Shown in pieces: positions 8,815 to 21,215 of a stretch of DNA of 64,000 bases; the stretch's first letter is position 1; every line of letters begins with the position of its first letter. The stretch is taken from contig NZ_CP070506.1 in NCBI RefSeq assembly GCF_016925675.1, positions 3,718,501 through 3,782,500 of the forward strand, read 5' to 3'. The notes beneath the pieces were generated by a model. It had not been told where the DNA came from. It made no database searches and saw only the letters and a list, made by a program, of their open reading frames with translations. The position numbers were made by a program, and so were the translations under genes. Source of the stretch: Pseudomonas hygromyciniae. Its GTDB lineage: Bacteria > Pseudomonadota > Gammaproteobacteria > Pseudomonadales > Pseudomonadaceae.

Positions 8815-10038
8815 TCAACTGAAGTAGGAACCCTTGGACTGAGGCAAGCCCGACCACAGCTCGTCGATCTGCTTGAACCCCCAGTCCTCGATATTCTCGC
8901 GGCCGACAATCCTGTCGCGCTGTTCAGCCAGGTTCACCACAGCCTGGATGATCGGCAAGCGGGAGCGGGCCGAAAAGAACACTTTGACCATCGGTGTGAG
9001 CAACGACTTCTGGCTTTGCTCGATCACCACGCCGATACGCCCGCTCTCCAGACGCACCAGGGCGCCAACCGGGTAAATCCCCACGCAGCGCACAAAGGCC
9101 TGGAACACCCGCTCATCAAAATGGCCTTTCCATTCGGCCATTTTCTGGATGGCATCGGCCGGCCCCCAACCCTGCTTGTAGGGACGCTCTGAAGTCACGG
9201 CATCGTACACATCACACACCGCGCCCATTTTCGCGAACAGGCTGATCTGATCGTGACTCAGCCCATGGGGGTAACCCTCGCCGTTGCACTTTTCGTGGTG
9301 ATGCAGGCACACATCCAGCACCAAGGCGCTGATATGCGGGCTGTTGCGCAACATGTCCGCCCCGGCCTGCGGATGGTTGCGCACAATCTCGAATTCCGCG
9401 TCAGTAAGCTTGCCGGCTTTACTTAGAATGCCCTCAGGGATCGCCATTTTCCCGACATCGTGGAACAACCCTGCCAGCCCTGCCTCCTGGACCAGTTCCG
9501 GCACCAGCTCCAACTGGCGGGCTAACGCAATCATCAAGCCACTGACCGCCACCGAGTGCATGTAGGTGTACTCATCGGTCCGCTTCAAGCGGGCCAGGCT
9601 GATCAGGGCATGGGGGTGGCGCAAAATCGACTGGGAAATTTCCTCCACCAGGCTCGTCACACGAGCCGGTTCGATTGCCCCGCCCATGCGCAAGTCATTG
9701 AACATTTCGACAACGGCGCTCTTGGCCAAGGCGCACACCTTTACGGCACGCGCCACCTCGGCCTTCATGTCGACACGCGGGGCCACCACAGATCGGGCTG
9801 GCACAGAGACTGTTGGCAAATCCACAGGCGAACTCTGCAGTTCGCCCGGGAGCACGTCCTCACCCTTTTGCGTATCAATCCAGAGGCTCTGGACCTGTGA
9901 GCGCTGCAAACGCTGGAGATCTTGCAGATGGATCAGCAAAAAGCTGCTTTTCCAGAAGCCATGGCCGGTCCAGGCGCCATTGAGCTTGTGGATGTACATG
10001 CCCAACCTGGCTTGCGAAGCAGGAATGCACTTCAACAT
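8815..10038 (-). CDS. HD-GYP domain cyclic-di-GMP phosphodiesterase
   Basis: About 407 residues: an N-terminal DUF3391-type region (about 1-130) followed by an HD-GYP domain with HDVGK, the HHEK pair and NGEGYP, the residues that bind the di-metal centre and cyclic-di-GMP. It probably degrades cyclic-di-GMP and thereby influences motility or biofilm formation. The start MLKCIPASQ at 10038 is favoured by AGAGAGG 8 bases upstream; the ATG at 10044 would be too close to that site. The gene lies 46 bp downstream of the chemoreceptor gene on the same strand, so co-transcription is possible. Confidence 0.9.
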   Translation of the reverse strand: MLKCIPASQARLGMYIHKLNGAWTGHGFWKSSFLLIHLQDLQRLQRSQVQSLWIDTQKGEDVLPGELQSSPVDLPTVSVPARSVVAPRVDMKAEVARAVKVCALAKSAVVEMFNDLRMGGAIEPARVTSLVEEISQSILRHPHALISLARLKRTDEYTYMHSVAVSGLMIALARQLELVPELVQEAGLAGLFHDVGKMAIPEGILSKAGKLTDAEFEIVRNHPQAGADMLRNSPHISALVLDVCLHHHEKCNGEGYPHGLSHDQISLFAKMGAVCDVYDAVTSERPYKQGWGPADAIQKMAEWKGHFDERVFQAFVRCVGIYPVGALVRLESGRIGVVIEQSQKSLLTPMVKVFFSARSRLPIIQAVVNLAEQRDRIVGRENIEDWGFKQIDELWSGLPQSKGSYFS

Positions 10039-10084
10039 AGGCATTACCTCTCTGATCAACGTCAAACAACCTGCCAGCCTCGAC

Positions 10085-11710
10085 TCAGCTCACCGAAAAC
10101 TTCGAGACAATCTGTTTGAGATCAATCGCCAGCTTCGACAGTTCATTACTGGCGATAGAGGTTTGGCCTGCGGCTGACGAACTCTGGATGGACAGGTCAC
10201 GGATGCTGATGAGGTTCTGGTCGACGGAGCGTGCAACATGGGCCTGTTCTTCCGATGCCGTGGCGATCAGCAGGTTGCGTTCGTTGATATCCTCAATAGC
10301 CCGGGTGATTTGGGTAATCGCCGTCCCTGCCTCATGGGCAATCTTCAACGAGTCCACGGCCTCAGTGCGGTTCAACCCCATCGACAGCACCGCCTCGCTG
10401 GAACAGACCTGGATCTTCGCAATCATCTGCTCGATTTCCTGGGTGGAGGTCTGCGTTCTGTGGGCCAACGCCCGGACCTCGTCGGCCACCACCGCAAAAC
10501 CGCGCCCCTGCTCGCCGGCCCGGGCCGCTTCGATGGCCGCATTCAGAGCCAGCAGGTTGGTTTGTTCGGCAATGGAGCGGATGACTTCCACCACCCGGGC
10601 AATGTCCTGGGCCTGCTTGGCCAGGCCCTCCACTTCGATTCCGGTTTGCTGGACCGTGGCGCTCAACTTCTCAATCGAGGCGATGGTCTGGGTCACCCGT
10701 TCCTGGCCGACTTTTGCCGAACGCTGGGAATCCTGGGTCGATTGGGAGGCCGACACGGCATTGCGCGCCACTTCCTCTACCGCCGCCGTCATTTGATTGA
10801 CCGCGGTGGCGGCCTGATCGGTCTCCATGCTCTGACGTTCAATGCCGGCACTGGACTCCTTGGTGATCGAACTCATCTCTTCAGCAGCCGACGCCAATTG
10901 GCCGGACGCTTCGGATATATGCTGCAGCGTACTTTTCAAACTCATCTGCATCGCGGCGGTGGACTGTTGCAGGTCTGTCAGTTCGTCTTTGCCGCTGATC
11001 TGAATGGCGACACGCAAGTCTCCCTGGGCAATCTTCGCCGTCGCTGCCAGCAGTTCGTTAACCGGGGCGATGATACTTTTGGTGAACAGTCGCGCGACCA
11101 CGATGGTCAATAGCACCGAAGCCGCCATCAATATCAATGTGAATAAACGGGCAGCACCATGTTCATCGGCGGCTGCAGTCACCGCACGCTGTGCACCCGC
11201 CTCGTTGATGGCCACCAGTTCACCCATCAAAGACTGGAGTTTGAGTGCCAAGGGGCTGGTGTAGTCTTTAAAAAAGACACTCAGGTCCGCCGCCGAATGA
11301 GAACTGTCCATGGCCAGTAACTCATCGACTTTTGCGTTATAACCTTGCAAGCCTTTTAAGACTTCATCATATTTACTTTTTTCTTCGGAACTAGAGATAT
11401 AGGGAGCATAATCGTTCGCCGCTTTAGCTAATGCATTAACAGCCTCTTTCACCGCACCGCTCGAAGTTGAACTTAGTCGATTATCATCCAGGGCAAACCT
11501 GCGCAACTCCAAACGAAGTTTCAATAGCGAATTTTCCATCTTTCCAGCCATCCTAATGCTGGGTAGCCAGTCAGTTTCTATCTGCACAGTGGAAGAATAA
11601 ACCTTGTCGACTTTTACCAGGGTCATTGCTCCTTGTATCAAGAGCAACAGGCAGACCACCCCGAAGCACAGGGTGGTACGTGAGTTCAACCTTATCGATC
11701 TCATTGACAT
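10085..11710 (-). CDS. Methyl-accepting chemotaxis protein
   Basis: A 541-residue chemoreceptor: membrane segment at about 12-32, a periplasmic four-helix-bundle-like sensor of about 155 residues, a second membrane segment at about 192-212, a HAMP domain, and the conserved signalling hairpin (IAEQTNLLALNAAIEAARAG, then FAVVADEVRALA). No C-terminal CheR-docking pentapeptide is seen. GGGGAG lies 6 bases before the ATG at 11710. The sensor part is noticeably less GC-rich than the signalling part, which may reflect exchange of the ligand-binding domain. The ligand is unknown. Confidence 0.92.
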   Translation of the reverse strand: MSMRSIRLNSRTTLCFGVVCLLLLIQGAMTLVKVDKVYSSTVQIETDWLPSIRMAGKMENSLLKLRLELRRFALDDNRLSSTSSGAVKEAVNALAKAANDYAPYISSSEEKSKYDEVLKGLQGYNAKVDELLAMDSSHSAADLSVFFKDYTSPLALKLQSLMGELVAINEAGAQRAVTAAADEHGAARLFTLILMAASVLLTIVVARLFTKSIIAPVNELLAATAKIAQGDLRVAIQISGKDELTDLQQSTAAMQMSLKSTLQHISEASGQLASAAEEMSSITKESSAGIERQSMETDQAATAVNQMTAAVEEVARNAVSASQSTQDSQRSAKVGQERVTQTIASIEKLSATVQQTGIEVEGLAKQAQDIARVVEVIRSIAEQTNLLALNAAIEAARAGEQGRGFAVVADEVRALAHRTQTSTQEIEQMIAKIQVCSSEAVLSMGLNRTEAVDSLKIAHEAGTAITQITRAIEDINERNLLIATASEEQAHVARSVDQNLISIRDLSIQSSSAAGQTSIASNELSKLAIDLKQIVSKFSVS

Positions 11711-12128
11711 GGCAACTCCCCTAGGCTTATTGGCTCAAGGGCTTTTGCAGCCCTAATGGCATCAGTGTGTGGACCATGCTGTGAAAAAAATGTAGGCCCA
11801 TTGAGCTTTTATGGGATCGACAAATAGAAATCCCCACGCAAAACACTACTTAGCTAACTACTTATATAAGTCAAGTAGACCAAGGAATATGCCGCAACGA
11901 CAACAGACAAGTGGGCACGGCGAGAGTCATAGATAGCTAGATGGACTAATTTCTCATTTTCCATGACTCGTTCCAGCCAAAACATGAGCTTAGCAGGTAC
12001 ATTGCCGCCCGCTGGGATAAGCAGATTTATAATGAATTCTCGTTCGCCTGACACCTCCATTCGATGGTTAGCGCGACTGTTTGCCCTGCGAGCGAATAAT
12101 AGTAGTTATGTGTTGGAAATCCCGCGGT
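11711..12128. other. Intergenic gap with no supported gene
   Basis: About 420 bp, AT-richer than its surroundings, between the chemoreceptor start and the 3' end of bkdR. One 68-codon frame on the minus strand (11854-12060) has no ribosome-binding site and no recognisable family. No strong terminator or repeat was seen. Confidence 0.5.
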
Positions 12129-12614
12129 TTACCCCAGGCTCAGGCCATTGGCCGGCAATGGCAGCGCGGTCTTGTAGCGCACCTGCTTGAGCGCAAAGCT
12201 GGAGCGGATGTTCGCCACCCCCGGCACCTTGGTCAGGAAATCCATCATAAAGCGCTCCAGCGCCTGGATAGTGGGCAGCAGCACCCGGATCAGGTAGTCC
12301 GGATCGCCGGCCATCAGGTAGCACTCCATCACCTCTGGCCGGTCGGAAATCGCCCCCTCGAATTGTTGCAAGGCCAGTTCGTTCTGTTTTTCCAGGCTGA
12401 CGTGGATAAACACGTTGACGTGCAGCCCCAGTAAATCGGCGTCCAGCAGCGTGACCTGGTCACGGATCAGGCCCAGTTCTTCCATCGCTTTGACCCGGTT
12501 GAAACACGGCGTGGGCGACAGATTGACCGAGCGTGCGAGGTCGGCGTTGGTGATGCGGGCGTTCTCCTGGAGGCTGTTGAGAATCCCGATATCGATACGG
12601 TCCAGCTTGCGCAT
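12129..12614 (-). CDS. bkdR: Lrp/AsnC-family regulator of branched-chain keto-acid dehydrogenase
   Basis: 161 residues, the length known for P. putida BkdR. An N-terminal winged HTH ([20 protein letters not shown]) is followed by the RAM ligand-binding domain. It is divergent from bkdA1 with 196 bp between. In P. putida BkdR activates the bkd operon in response to branched-chain amino acids (established knowledge). The intergenic region is AT-rich, as expected for an Lrp-type binding site, but no single operator stands out. Confidence 0.93.
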   Translation of the reverse strand: MRKLDRIDIGILNSLQENARITNADLARSVNLSPTPCFNRVKAMEELGLIRDQVTLLDADLLGLHVNVFIHVSLEKQNELALQQFEGAISDRPEVMECYLMAGDPDYLIRVLLPTIQALERFMMDFLTKVPGVANIRSSFALKQVRYKTALPLPANGLSLG

Positions 12615-12804
12615 GAGACAAAACCACCTGTTTATTATGTTTATGCAGATTTTTTATCCTCAAATGATCTCAGGCGCAACCAAACAGAGATAAATATTCT
12701 CCCCGGCCCGGCCTATGATTGTTGTAGGACAAGATTTCTCCTACCCGGGGAATGACTGTCAGCTAAGCGCGCCCACTATAAGAAATCCACAAGATCGAGC
12801 GTAG

Positions 12805-14046
<1,242 letters not shown>

Positions 14047-14047
14047 C

Positions 14048-15106
<1,059 letters not shown>

Positions 15107-16375
15107 ATGGGCACGCACGTTATCAAGATGCCGGACATTGGCGAAGGCATCGCAGAGGTTGAGCTGTCGGTATGGCACGTCAAGGTCGGCGACATGGTCG
15201 TGGAAGACCAGGTGCTGGCGGATGTCATGACCGACAAGGCGATGGTGGATATTCCCTCGCCGGTCCACGGCAAGGTGATATCACTGGGCGGTGAGCCGGG
15301 TGAAGTCATGGCGGTGGGCAGCATCCTGATCAGCATTGAAGTCGAAGGCGCGGGCAATACCAAGGAGTCGGCATTGTCGGCGGTGGTTGAACAAGCCGCG
15401 CCGGCACCAAAAGCCGAAATCAAGGCGCCCGTGGTGGACAGTAAACCGGCCGCCAAGCCGGTGGTGGCTGCGGCCCAAGCCCCGGTGGCCCGCGACGCCG
15501 ATGAGCGTCCGCTGGCCTCCCCCGCCGTGCGCAAGCATGCGCTGGATGCCGGGATCCAGTTACGCCTGGTCCAGGGCTCGGGCCCGGCCGGGCGCATCCT
15601 GCATGAAGACCTCGAGGCCTATCTGCAACAGGGCACCACGCGTGCCTCGGCGGGCGCCAACCCGTACGCCGAACGCAACGACGAAGAGCAGATTCCGGTG
15701 ATCGGCATGCGCCGCAAGATCGCCCAGCGCATGCAGGATGCCACCCGCCGCGCTGCGCACTTCAGCTACGTCGAAGAGATCGACGTGACGGCACTTGACG
15801 ACTTGCGCGTACACCTCAATGAAAAACACGGCGCCAGCCGCGGCAAGCTGACGTTGTTGCCATTCCTGGTGCGGGCGATGGTCGTGGCGTTGCGCGACTT
15901 CCCGCAGATCAATGCGCGTTACGACGACGAAGCCCAGGTCATCACCCGCCTCGGCGCGGTACATGTGGGCGTCGCTACCCAGAGCGATGTCGGGCTGATG
16001 GTGCCGGTGGTGCGTCACGCCGAGGCGCGCAGCCTGTGGGGCACCGCCGAGGAAATCACCCGCCTGGCCACTGCCGCGCGCAATGGCAAGGCCAGCCGTG
16101 ACGAGTTGTCGGGCTCGACCATCACCCTGACCAGCCTCGGCGCGTTGGGCGGGATTGTCAGCACCCCGGTGCTGAACCTGCCAGAAGTGGCGATTGTCGG
16201 GGTCAACCGCATCGTCGAGCGGCCAATGGTGATCAAGGGGCAGATCGTGATCCGCAAGATGATGAACCTCTCCAGCTCCTTCGATCACCGGGTGGTCGAT
16301 GGCATGGACGCGGCGCAATTCATCCAGGCCATCCGTGGCCTGCTCGAACAACCCGCCAGCCTGTTCCTGGAGTAA
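15107..16375 (+). CDS. bkdB: Lipoamide acyltransferase E2 of branched-chain 2-oxoacid dehydrogenase
   Basis: 422 residues. A lipoyl domain has its lipoylated Lys at about 44 in [11 protein letters not shown], then an Ala/Pro-rich linker, a peripheral-subunit-binding domain at about 138-175, and the catalytic acyltransferase domain with the active-site motif [10 protein letters not shown] near the C-terminus. It transfers the branched acyl group to CoA. The ATG follows the bkdA2 stop immediately. Confidence 0.96.
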   Translation: MGTHVIKMPDIGEGIAEVELSVWHVKVGDMVVEDQVLADVMTDKAMVDIPSPVHGKVISLGGEPGEVMAVGSILISIEVEGAGNTKESALSAVVEQAAPAPKAEIKAPVVDSKPAAKPVVAAAQAPVARDADERPLASPAVRKHALDAGIQLRLVQGSGPAGRILHEDLEAYLQQGTTRASAGANPYAERNDEEQIPVIGMRRKIAQRMQDATRRAAHFSYVEEIDVTALDDLRVHLNEKHGASRGKLTLLPFLVRAMVVALRDFPQINARYDDEAQVITRLGAVHVGVATQSDVGLMVPVVRHAEARSLWGTAEEITRLATAARNGKASRDELSGSTITLTSLGALGGIVSTPVLNLPEVAIVGVNRIVERPMVIKGQIVIRKMMNLSSSFDHRVVDGMDAAQFIQAIRGLLEQPASLFLE

Positions 16376-16379
16376 GGGC

Positions 16380-17759
16380 ATGACTCAGACATTGCAAACC
16401 ACGCTGCTGATTATCGGCGGCGGCCCTGGCGGTTATGTGGCAGCCATTCGCGCCGGCCAACTGGGCATCCCGACCATCCTGGTAGAAGGCCAGGCGTTGG
16501 GCGGCACCTGCCTGAACATCGGCTGCATTCCGTCCAAGGCGCTGATTCACGTGGCCGAACAGTTCCAGCAAACCGTGCACCTGAGCCAGGGTTCGGCCCT
16601 GGGCATCGACGTGGACGTGCCGACCCTGGACATCCGCAAGAGCGTCGAGTGGAAGGACGGCATCGTCGATCGCCTGACCACCGGGGTTGCCGCGCTGCTG
16701 AAAAAGCACAAGGTCCAGGTCATCCATGGCTGGGCCAAGATCGTCGACGGCAAGACCGTGGACGTAGGCGACCAACGCATCCAGTGCGAGCACCTGCTGC
16801 TGGCCACCGGCTCGAAAAGCGTCAACCTGCCGATGCTGCCGATTGGCGGGCCGATCATCTCCTCCACCGAAGCCCTGGCGCCGACCCGTGTGCCAAAACG
16901 CTTGATCGTGGTCGGTGGCGGTTATATCGGCCTGGAACTGGGGATTGCCTATCGCAAGCTCGGTGCCGAGGTCAGCGTGGTCGAAGCCCAGGACCGCATC
17001 CTGCCAGCGTACGACGCCGAACTGACACAACCGGTGGCCGAATCCCTCAAGCAATTGGGGGTCAAGCTGTACCTCAAGCACAGCGTCACCGGGTTTGAAG
17101 GTGGCAGCCTGCAAGTGCGCGATCCGCAGGGCGGCACCCTGGCCCTGGACACCGACCAGGTGCTGGTCGCCGTGGGTCGCAAACCCAACACCCAGGGCTG
17201 GAACCTGGAAGCCCTGGACCTGGCGATGAACGGTGCGGCGATCAAGATCGACAACCGCTGCCAGACCAGCATGCGCAACGTATGGGCCATCGGCGACCTG
17301 AGCGGCGAACCCATGCTCGCGCACCGGGCCATGGCCCAGGGCGAGATGGTGGCCGAGCTGATCAGCGGTAAATCCCGGGAATTCAACCCGGCGGCGATTC
17401 CGGCGGTGTGCTTTACCGACCCGGAGCTGGTGGTGGTCGGCAAGACCCCGGACGAAGCCAAGGCCGCGGGCCTGGACTGCATCGTCTCGAGCTTCCCTTT
17501 CGCGGCCAATGGCCGGGCCATGACCCTGGAGTCCAAAGCGGGCTTCGTAAGGGTGGTGGCACGCCGCGACAATCACCTGATTGTCGGCTGGCAGGCGGTG
17601 GGGGTTGGCGTGTCCGAGCTGTCCACGGCGTTTGGCCTGAGCCTGGAGATGGGCGCGCGCCTGGAAGATGTGGCGGGCACCATCCATGCCCACCCGACCC
17701 TGGGTGAAGCGGTGCAGGAAGCCGCCCTGCGGGCGCTGGGGCATGCGCTGCACCTGTAA
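16380..17759 (+). CDS. lpdV: Dihydrolipoyl dehydrogenase E3, branched-chain-specific
   Basis: 459 residues, matching P. putida LpdV. It has an FAD-binding [13 protein letters not shown], the redox-active disulfide [13 protein letters not shown], an NAD-binding [12 protein letters not shown] and the C-terminal [10 protein letters not shown] with the catalytic His-Glu pair. It reoxidises dihydrolipoyl-BkdB with NAD. The start at 16380 lies 4 bp after bkdB; a longer in-frame extension into bkdB is rejected. Last gene of the operon, followed by a REP pair. Confidence 0.96.
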   Translation: MTQTLQTTLLIIGGGPGGYVAAIRAGQLGIPTILVEGQALGGTCLNIGCIPSKALIHVAEQFQQTVHLSQGSALGIDVDVPTLDIRKSVEWKDGIVDRLTTGVAALLKKHKVQVIHGWAKIVDGKTVDVGDQRIQCEHLLLATGSKSVNLPMLPIGGPIISSTEALAPTRVPKRLIVVGGGYIGLELGIAYRKLGAEVSVVEAQDRILPAYDAELTQPVAESLKQLGVKLYLKHSVTGFEGGSLQVRDPQGGTLALDTDQVLVAVGRKPNTQGWNLEALDLAMNGAAIKIDNRCQTSMRNVWAIGDLSGEPMLAHRAMAQGEMVAELISGKSREFNPAAIPAVCFTDPELVVVGKTPDEAKAAGLDCIVSSFPFAANGRAMTLESKAGFVRVVARRDNHLIVGWQAVGVGVSELSTAFGLSLEMGARLEDVAGTIHAHPTLGEAVQEAALRALGHALHL

Positions 17760-17774
17760 AGTCAATGCGATCCA

Positions 17775-17866
17775 AATGTGGGAGCGGGCTTGCTCGCGAA
17801 TGCGGTGTATCAGTCAACATATCCACCACTGACCCACCGTATTCGCGAGCAAGCCCGCTCCCACAC
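17775..17866. repeat. REP pair downstream of lpdV
   Basis: AATGTGGGAGCGGGCTTGCT ... AGCAAGCCCGCTCCCACA, inverted. It separates the bkd operon from ilvE and may stabilise or end the bkd transcript. Confidence 0.85.
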
Positions 17867-17955
17867 AAGCCAAGAATGAAGTATTGTTGCGCCCATCCGG
17901 AAATAAACCGAAAGCCTGCCTTCGACCAGGCGGTTGCGAAGAGATAGAGGGTGTC

Positions 17956-18975
17956 ATGAGTAACGAAAGCATCAATTGGGACAAATTGGGTTTTGACTAC
18001 ATCAAGACCGACAAGCGCTTCCTCCAGACCTGGAAAGACGGCGCCTGGCAAGAAGGCACCCTGACCGACGACAACGTGCTGCACATCAGCGAGGGCTCCA
18101 CTGCCCTGCACTACGGCCAGCAATGCTTTGAAGGCCTGAAGGCCTATCGCTGCAAGGACGGCTCGATCAACCTGTTCCGCCCGGACCAGAACGCCGCCCG
18201 CATGCAACGCAGCTGCGCGCGCCTGCTGATGCCGCAAGTGCCGACCGAAGCCTTTATCGAAGCCTGTAAGGAAGTGGTCCGCGCCAACGAGCGTTTCATC
18301 CCGCCGTACGGCACCGGCGGCGCGCTGTACCTGCGCCCGTTCGTGATCGGCACCGGTGACAACATCGGCGTGCGTACCGCGCCCGAGTTCATCTTCTCGA
18401 TCTTCTGCATCCCGGTCGGCGCCTACTTCAAGGGCGGCCTGACCCCACACAACTTCCTGATCTCCGGCTACGACCGCGCCGCGCCAAACGGCACCGGCGC
18501 CGCCAAGGTCGGTGGCAACTACGCGGCCAGCCTGATGCCCGGCTCCCTGGCGAAAAAAGCCAACTTCGCCGACTGCATCTACCTGGACCCGGCCACGCAC
18601 TCGAAAATCGAGGAAGTCGGTTCGGCCAACTTCTTCGGGATCACCCACGACAACAAGTTCGTCACCCCGAACTCGCCGTCGGTACTGCCAGGCATCACCC
18701 GCCTGTCGCTGATCGAACTGGCCAAGACCCGCCTGGGCCTGGAAGTGGTCGAAGGCGACGTGCTGATCGACAAACTGGCAGACTTCAAGGAAGCCGGCGC
18801 CTGCGGTACGGCGGCAGTGATCACGCCTATCGGCGGGATCGAGTACAAAGACAAGCTGCACGTGTTCTACAGCGAAAAAGAAGTCGGCCCAGTCACCCAG
18901 AAGCTCTACAAAGAGCTGACCGGCGTGCAGTCCGGCGACGTTGAAGCTCCGACGGGCTGGATCGTCAAGGTCTAA
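17956..18975 (+). CDS. ilvE: Branched-chain amino-acid aminotransferase
   Basis: 339 residues, fold-type IV PLP enzyme, with the PLP lysine in GAAKVGGNYAAS and the SANFFGI phosphate-binding region. The length and motifs fit the BCAT class that includes eukaryotic enzymes rather than the shorter E. coli form. It interconverts Val/Leu/Ile and their 2-oxo acids, the direct substrates of the bkd complex encoded just upstream. The start MSNESINWDKLG at 17956 is preferred over an ATG at 17884 that would add 24 atypical residues. Confidence 0.94.
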   Translation: MSNESINWDKLGFDYIKTDKRFLQTWKDGAWQEGTLTDDNVLHISEGSTALHYGQQCFEGLKAYRCKDGSINLFRPDQNAARMQRSCARLLMPQVPTEAFIEACKEVVRANERFIPPYGTGGALYLRPFVIGTGDNIGVRTAPEFIFSIFCIPVGAYFKGGLTPHNFLISGYDRAAPNGTGAAKVGGNYAASLMPGSLAKKANFADCIYLDPATHSKIEEVGSANFFGITHDNKFVTPNSPSVLPGITRLSLIELAKTRLGLEVVEGDVLIDKLADFKEAGACGTAAVITPIGGIEYKDKLHVFYSEKEVGPVTQKLYKELTGVQSGDVEAPTGWIVKV

Positions 18976-18990
18976 GCCGAGCGCAGAACA

Positions 18991-19086
18991 AAATGTGGGA
19001 GCGGGCTTGCTCGCGAATGCGGTGGGTCAGTCACTGATGACGTTGACTGATCCACCGCATTCGCGAGCAAGCCCGCTCCCACATTT
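18991..19086. repeat. REP pair between ilvE and GNAT gene
   Basis: AAATGTGGGAGCGGGCTTGC ... GCAAGCCCGCTCCCACATTT, inverted, in a convergent intergenic space where it could act as a bidirectional transcript end. Confidence 0.85.
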
Positions 19087-19100
19087 GCTTACGGGTGGTT

Positions 19101-19991
19101 TCAGGATTTGGGCAGGTTCTGCGCAATCTTCTTGCCCATGCTGATCCTCGGTTCCACGCCATACCCCAGCGCCTCGTAGAACCCCACCACCTTCTCATTG
19201 CCCGGATTGACCTGCAGGTTGATCTTCAGGCAACCCAAGGCAATCAATGCCTGTTCCCCATGGCGCACCAACGACGCGCCCAGGCCCTGCCGGCGATAGT
19301 CGGGATGCACGGCCACCGAATACAACCAGCCACGATGCCCGTCGTAACCTGCCATCAAGGTGCCGATCACAGCCTTGCCGTGGGTGGCGACAAAAAACAG
19401 CCCATCAGCCACCGCCAGCTTTTTATCAATCGCCAACTCCGGCCGGTTATGGGCGGTGTCGTAGCCAAACGCCGCCTGCCATAACGCCGCGACCTGGGCA
19501 CGATGCAGGCGATCGCGGTAAACCCCGATGGGGTGGCGCGACGACAATGCCTTCTCCATCACCAGGGTGCGCTCGTTGCCGTGGTACACATCCCGTACGG
19601 TGTGGAACCCCAGCTTGGTATAGAACGGCTCGGCGGTCAGCGACGACGGTACGCTCAATACCGTGACCCCCGCTTCACGGGCCCGCTGTTCGATATCGAC
19701 CATCAGTTGGCGGCCGATACCCTGTCCTTGCAGCGCCGGGTTGACGAACACCGAACGCACGACATTGGCGTCCAGGGCGGCCGTGGCGACGATCAGTTGC
19801 TCGCGGATTGCCACCAGCACGGTGCGGCGGGCAAGCAAGTGCAGCACCGCCTGCGGTGTGAAGTTGCTCGCCACCCGGGCAATCACGTCCGCCGGGTAGT
19901 CGCCGGCGTTACTACTGTGCAGGGCGGCAAGGATGACCTGGCTGATGCCTTCGGCATCCGAGGCTTGAGCAAGGCGAACGGCGGTAGACAT
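19101..19991 (-). CDS. Tandem-domain GNAT N-acetyltransferase
   Basis: 296 residues with two GNAT domains. The first (about 4-145) has acetyl-CoA loop NPALQGQGIGRQL. The second (about 155-290) has HPDYRRQGLGASL and resembles the stand-alone YpeA-type acetyltransferase. A short linker joins them. The substrates are unknown. Most relatives of the second domain are single-domain proteins of about 140 residues, so this looks like a fusion. No operon partner: the neighbours on either side are on the other strand. Confidence 0.85.
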   Translation of the reverse strand: MSTAVRLAQASDAEGISQVILAALHSSNAGDYPADVIARVASNFTPQAVLHLLARRTVLVAIREQLIVATAALDANVVRSVFVNPALQGQGIGRQLMVDIEQRAREAGVTVLSVPSSLTAEPFYTKLGFHTVRDVYHGNERTLVMEKALSSRHPIGVYRDRLHRAQVAALWQAAFGYDTAHNRPELAIDKKLAVADGLFFVATHGKAVIGTLMAGYDGHRGWLYSVAVHPDYRRQGLGASLVRHGEQALIALGCLKINLQVNPGNEKVVGFYEALGYGVEPRISMGKKIAQNLPKS

Positions 19992-20034
19992 GACTCCTCC
20001 TGACGGACAGCGTTATAACGGCACCCACGATAAC

Positions 20035-20127
20035 AATGTGGGAGCGGGCTTGCTCGCGAATGCGGTGGATCAGTCAACATATCCACCACTGACCCACCGT
20101 ATTCGCGAGCAAGCCCGCTCCCACATT
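20035..20127. repeat. REP pair upstream of ctlX-like gene
   Basis: AATGTGGGAGCGGGCTTGCT ... AGCAAGCCCGCTCCCACATT, inverted, in the divergent region between the GNAT and CtlX genes. Its internal part is nearly the same as the copy at 17775. Confidence 0.85.
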
Positions 20128-20277
20128 TTGAGCGGCGCTCGACGCTACAGCCGATTCCGCTGCCATACCCCTCTTTTCAGCTTTCCCGGCTGGGCCGCTC
20201 CCTGTTTCAGCCGGGATTCTGCCGCCAGAGCGCACAAAATAGCCTCCATGCCCAACCCCCATGGACCCGTGCCCCCC

Positions 20278-21204
20278 ATGCAAACCACCAATACTGTCCT
20301 GATGATCCGCCCGGCGCACTTTGCCTTTAACCCGGACACCGCGATCAACAACCGTTTCCAGCGCGCGCCATTAGATCCAGTCGCCGCACAGCACAAAGCG
20401 CTGGAGGAGTTCGACGGTTACGTCGACACCCTGCGCGAGCATGGCGTGGAAGTGTTGGTGGTACAGGACACGCCCGCGCCCCATACCCCGGATTCGATCT
20501 TCCCCAATAACTGGTGGAGCAGCCATGCCGACGGCAGCCTGGTGCTGTACCCGATGGAAGGCCAGAACCGCCGTCTGGAGCGCAACAAAGGCGTGTTGCA
20601 AGTGCTGGAGCAACGCTTCGCGATCAAACACACCATCGATTTCAGCCACCTGGAACAACAGAACATGTTCCTCGAAGGCACCGGCAGCATGGTCCTCGAC
20701 CGCCAGCATCGCATCAGCTACGCCTGTCACTCCGGGCGCACCCACCGCGATGCCCTGCGCCAGTTCGCCGAGCGCCTGGACTATCAGGTCTGCGCCTTCC
20801 ATGCCGTCGACCGCCATCACGCACCGATCTACCACAGCAACGTGATGATGAGCGTGGGCCGCGACCTATCCGTGGTGTGCCTGGACGCGCTGCCTGAGGC
20901 CCACGAACGCCAGGGCCTGGAACGTTCCCTGCGCGACACCGGCAAAGACATCCTGGCCCTGGACTTCGACCAGTTGGAAGCCTTCGCCGGCAACATGCTG
21001 GAGGTCCACGACCGCGACGGCCAGCCGCTGCTGGTGATGTCCGCCAGCGCCTGGCGCTCGCTCAAGCCTGCGCAGCGCCAGCATGTGGAGCGCCACACCC
21101 ACCCGGTGGTGGTGAATATCGACAATATCGAACGCATCGGCGGCGGCAGTGCCCGCTGCATGTTGGCCGAAGTGCATCTTCCGGCCCGCGCCTCATTCCA
21201 ATAA
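20278..21204 (+). CDS. ctlX: Citrulline-utilisation hydrolase (CtlX family, guanidino-group-modifying fold)
   Basis: 308 residues of the amidinotransferase/dimethylarginase-like superfamily: the acidic residue in PDSIFPNNWW, the catalytic His in YHSNVMMSVG, and the catalytic Cys near the C-terminus in GGGSARCMLAEV. This matches the CtlX family, implicated in turning citrulline into ornithine. The ornithine cyclodeaminase gene follows 11 bp downstream, so the pair could run citrulline to ornithine to proline. The ATG at 20278 is preferred; an ATG at 20248 would add ten residues, and neither has a strong ribosome-binding site. Confidence 0.82.
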   Translation: MQTTNTVLMIRPAHFAFNPDTAINNRFQRAPLDPVAAQHKALEEFDGYVDTLREHGVEVLVVQDTPAPHTPDSIFPNNWWSSHADGSLVLYPMEGQNRRLERNKGVLQVLEQRFAIKHTIDFSHLEQQNMFLEGTGSMVLDRQHRISYACHSGRTHRDALRQFAERLDYQVCAFHAVDRHHAPIYHSNVMMSVGRDLSVVCLDALPEAHERQGLERSLRDTGKDILALDFDQLEAFAGNMLEVHDRDGQPLLVMSASAWRSLKPAQRQHVERHTHPVVVNIDNIERIGGGSARCMLAEVHLPARASFQ

Positions 21205-21215
21205 GGAGTTTTTCC

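Noticed and set aside
11854..12060. 68-codon open frame in the chemoreceptor-bkdR gap
   Set aside because: No ribosome-binding site, no recognisable family or signal, and unusual composition; probably chance.
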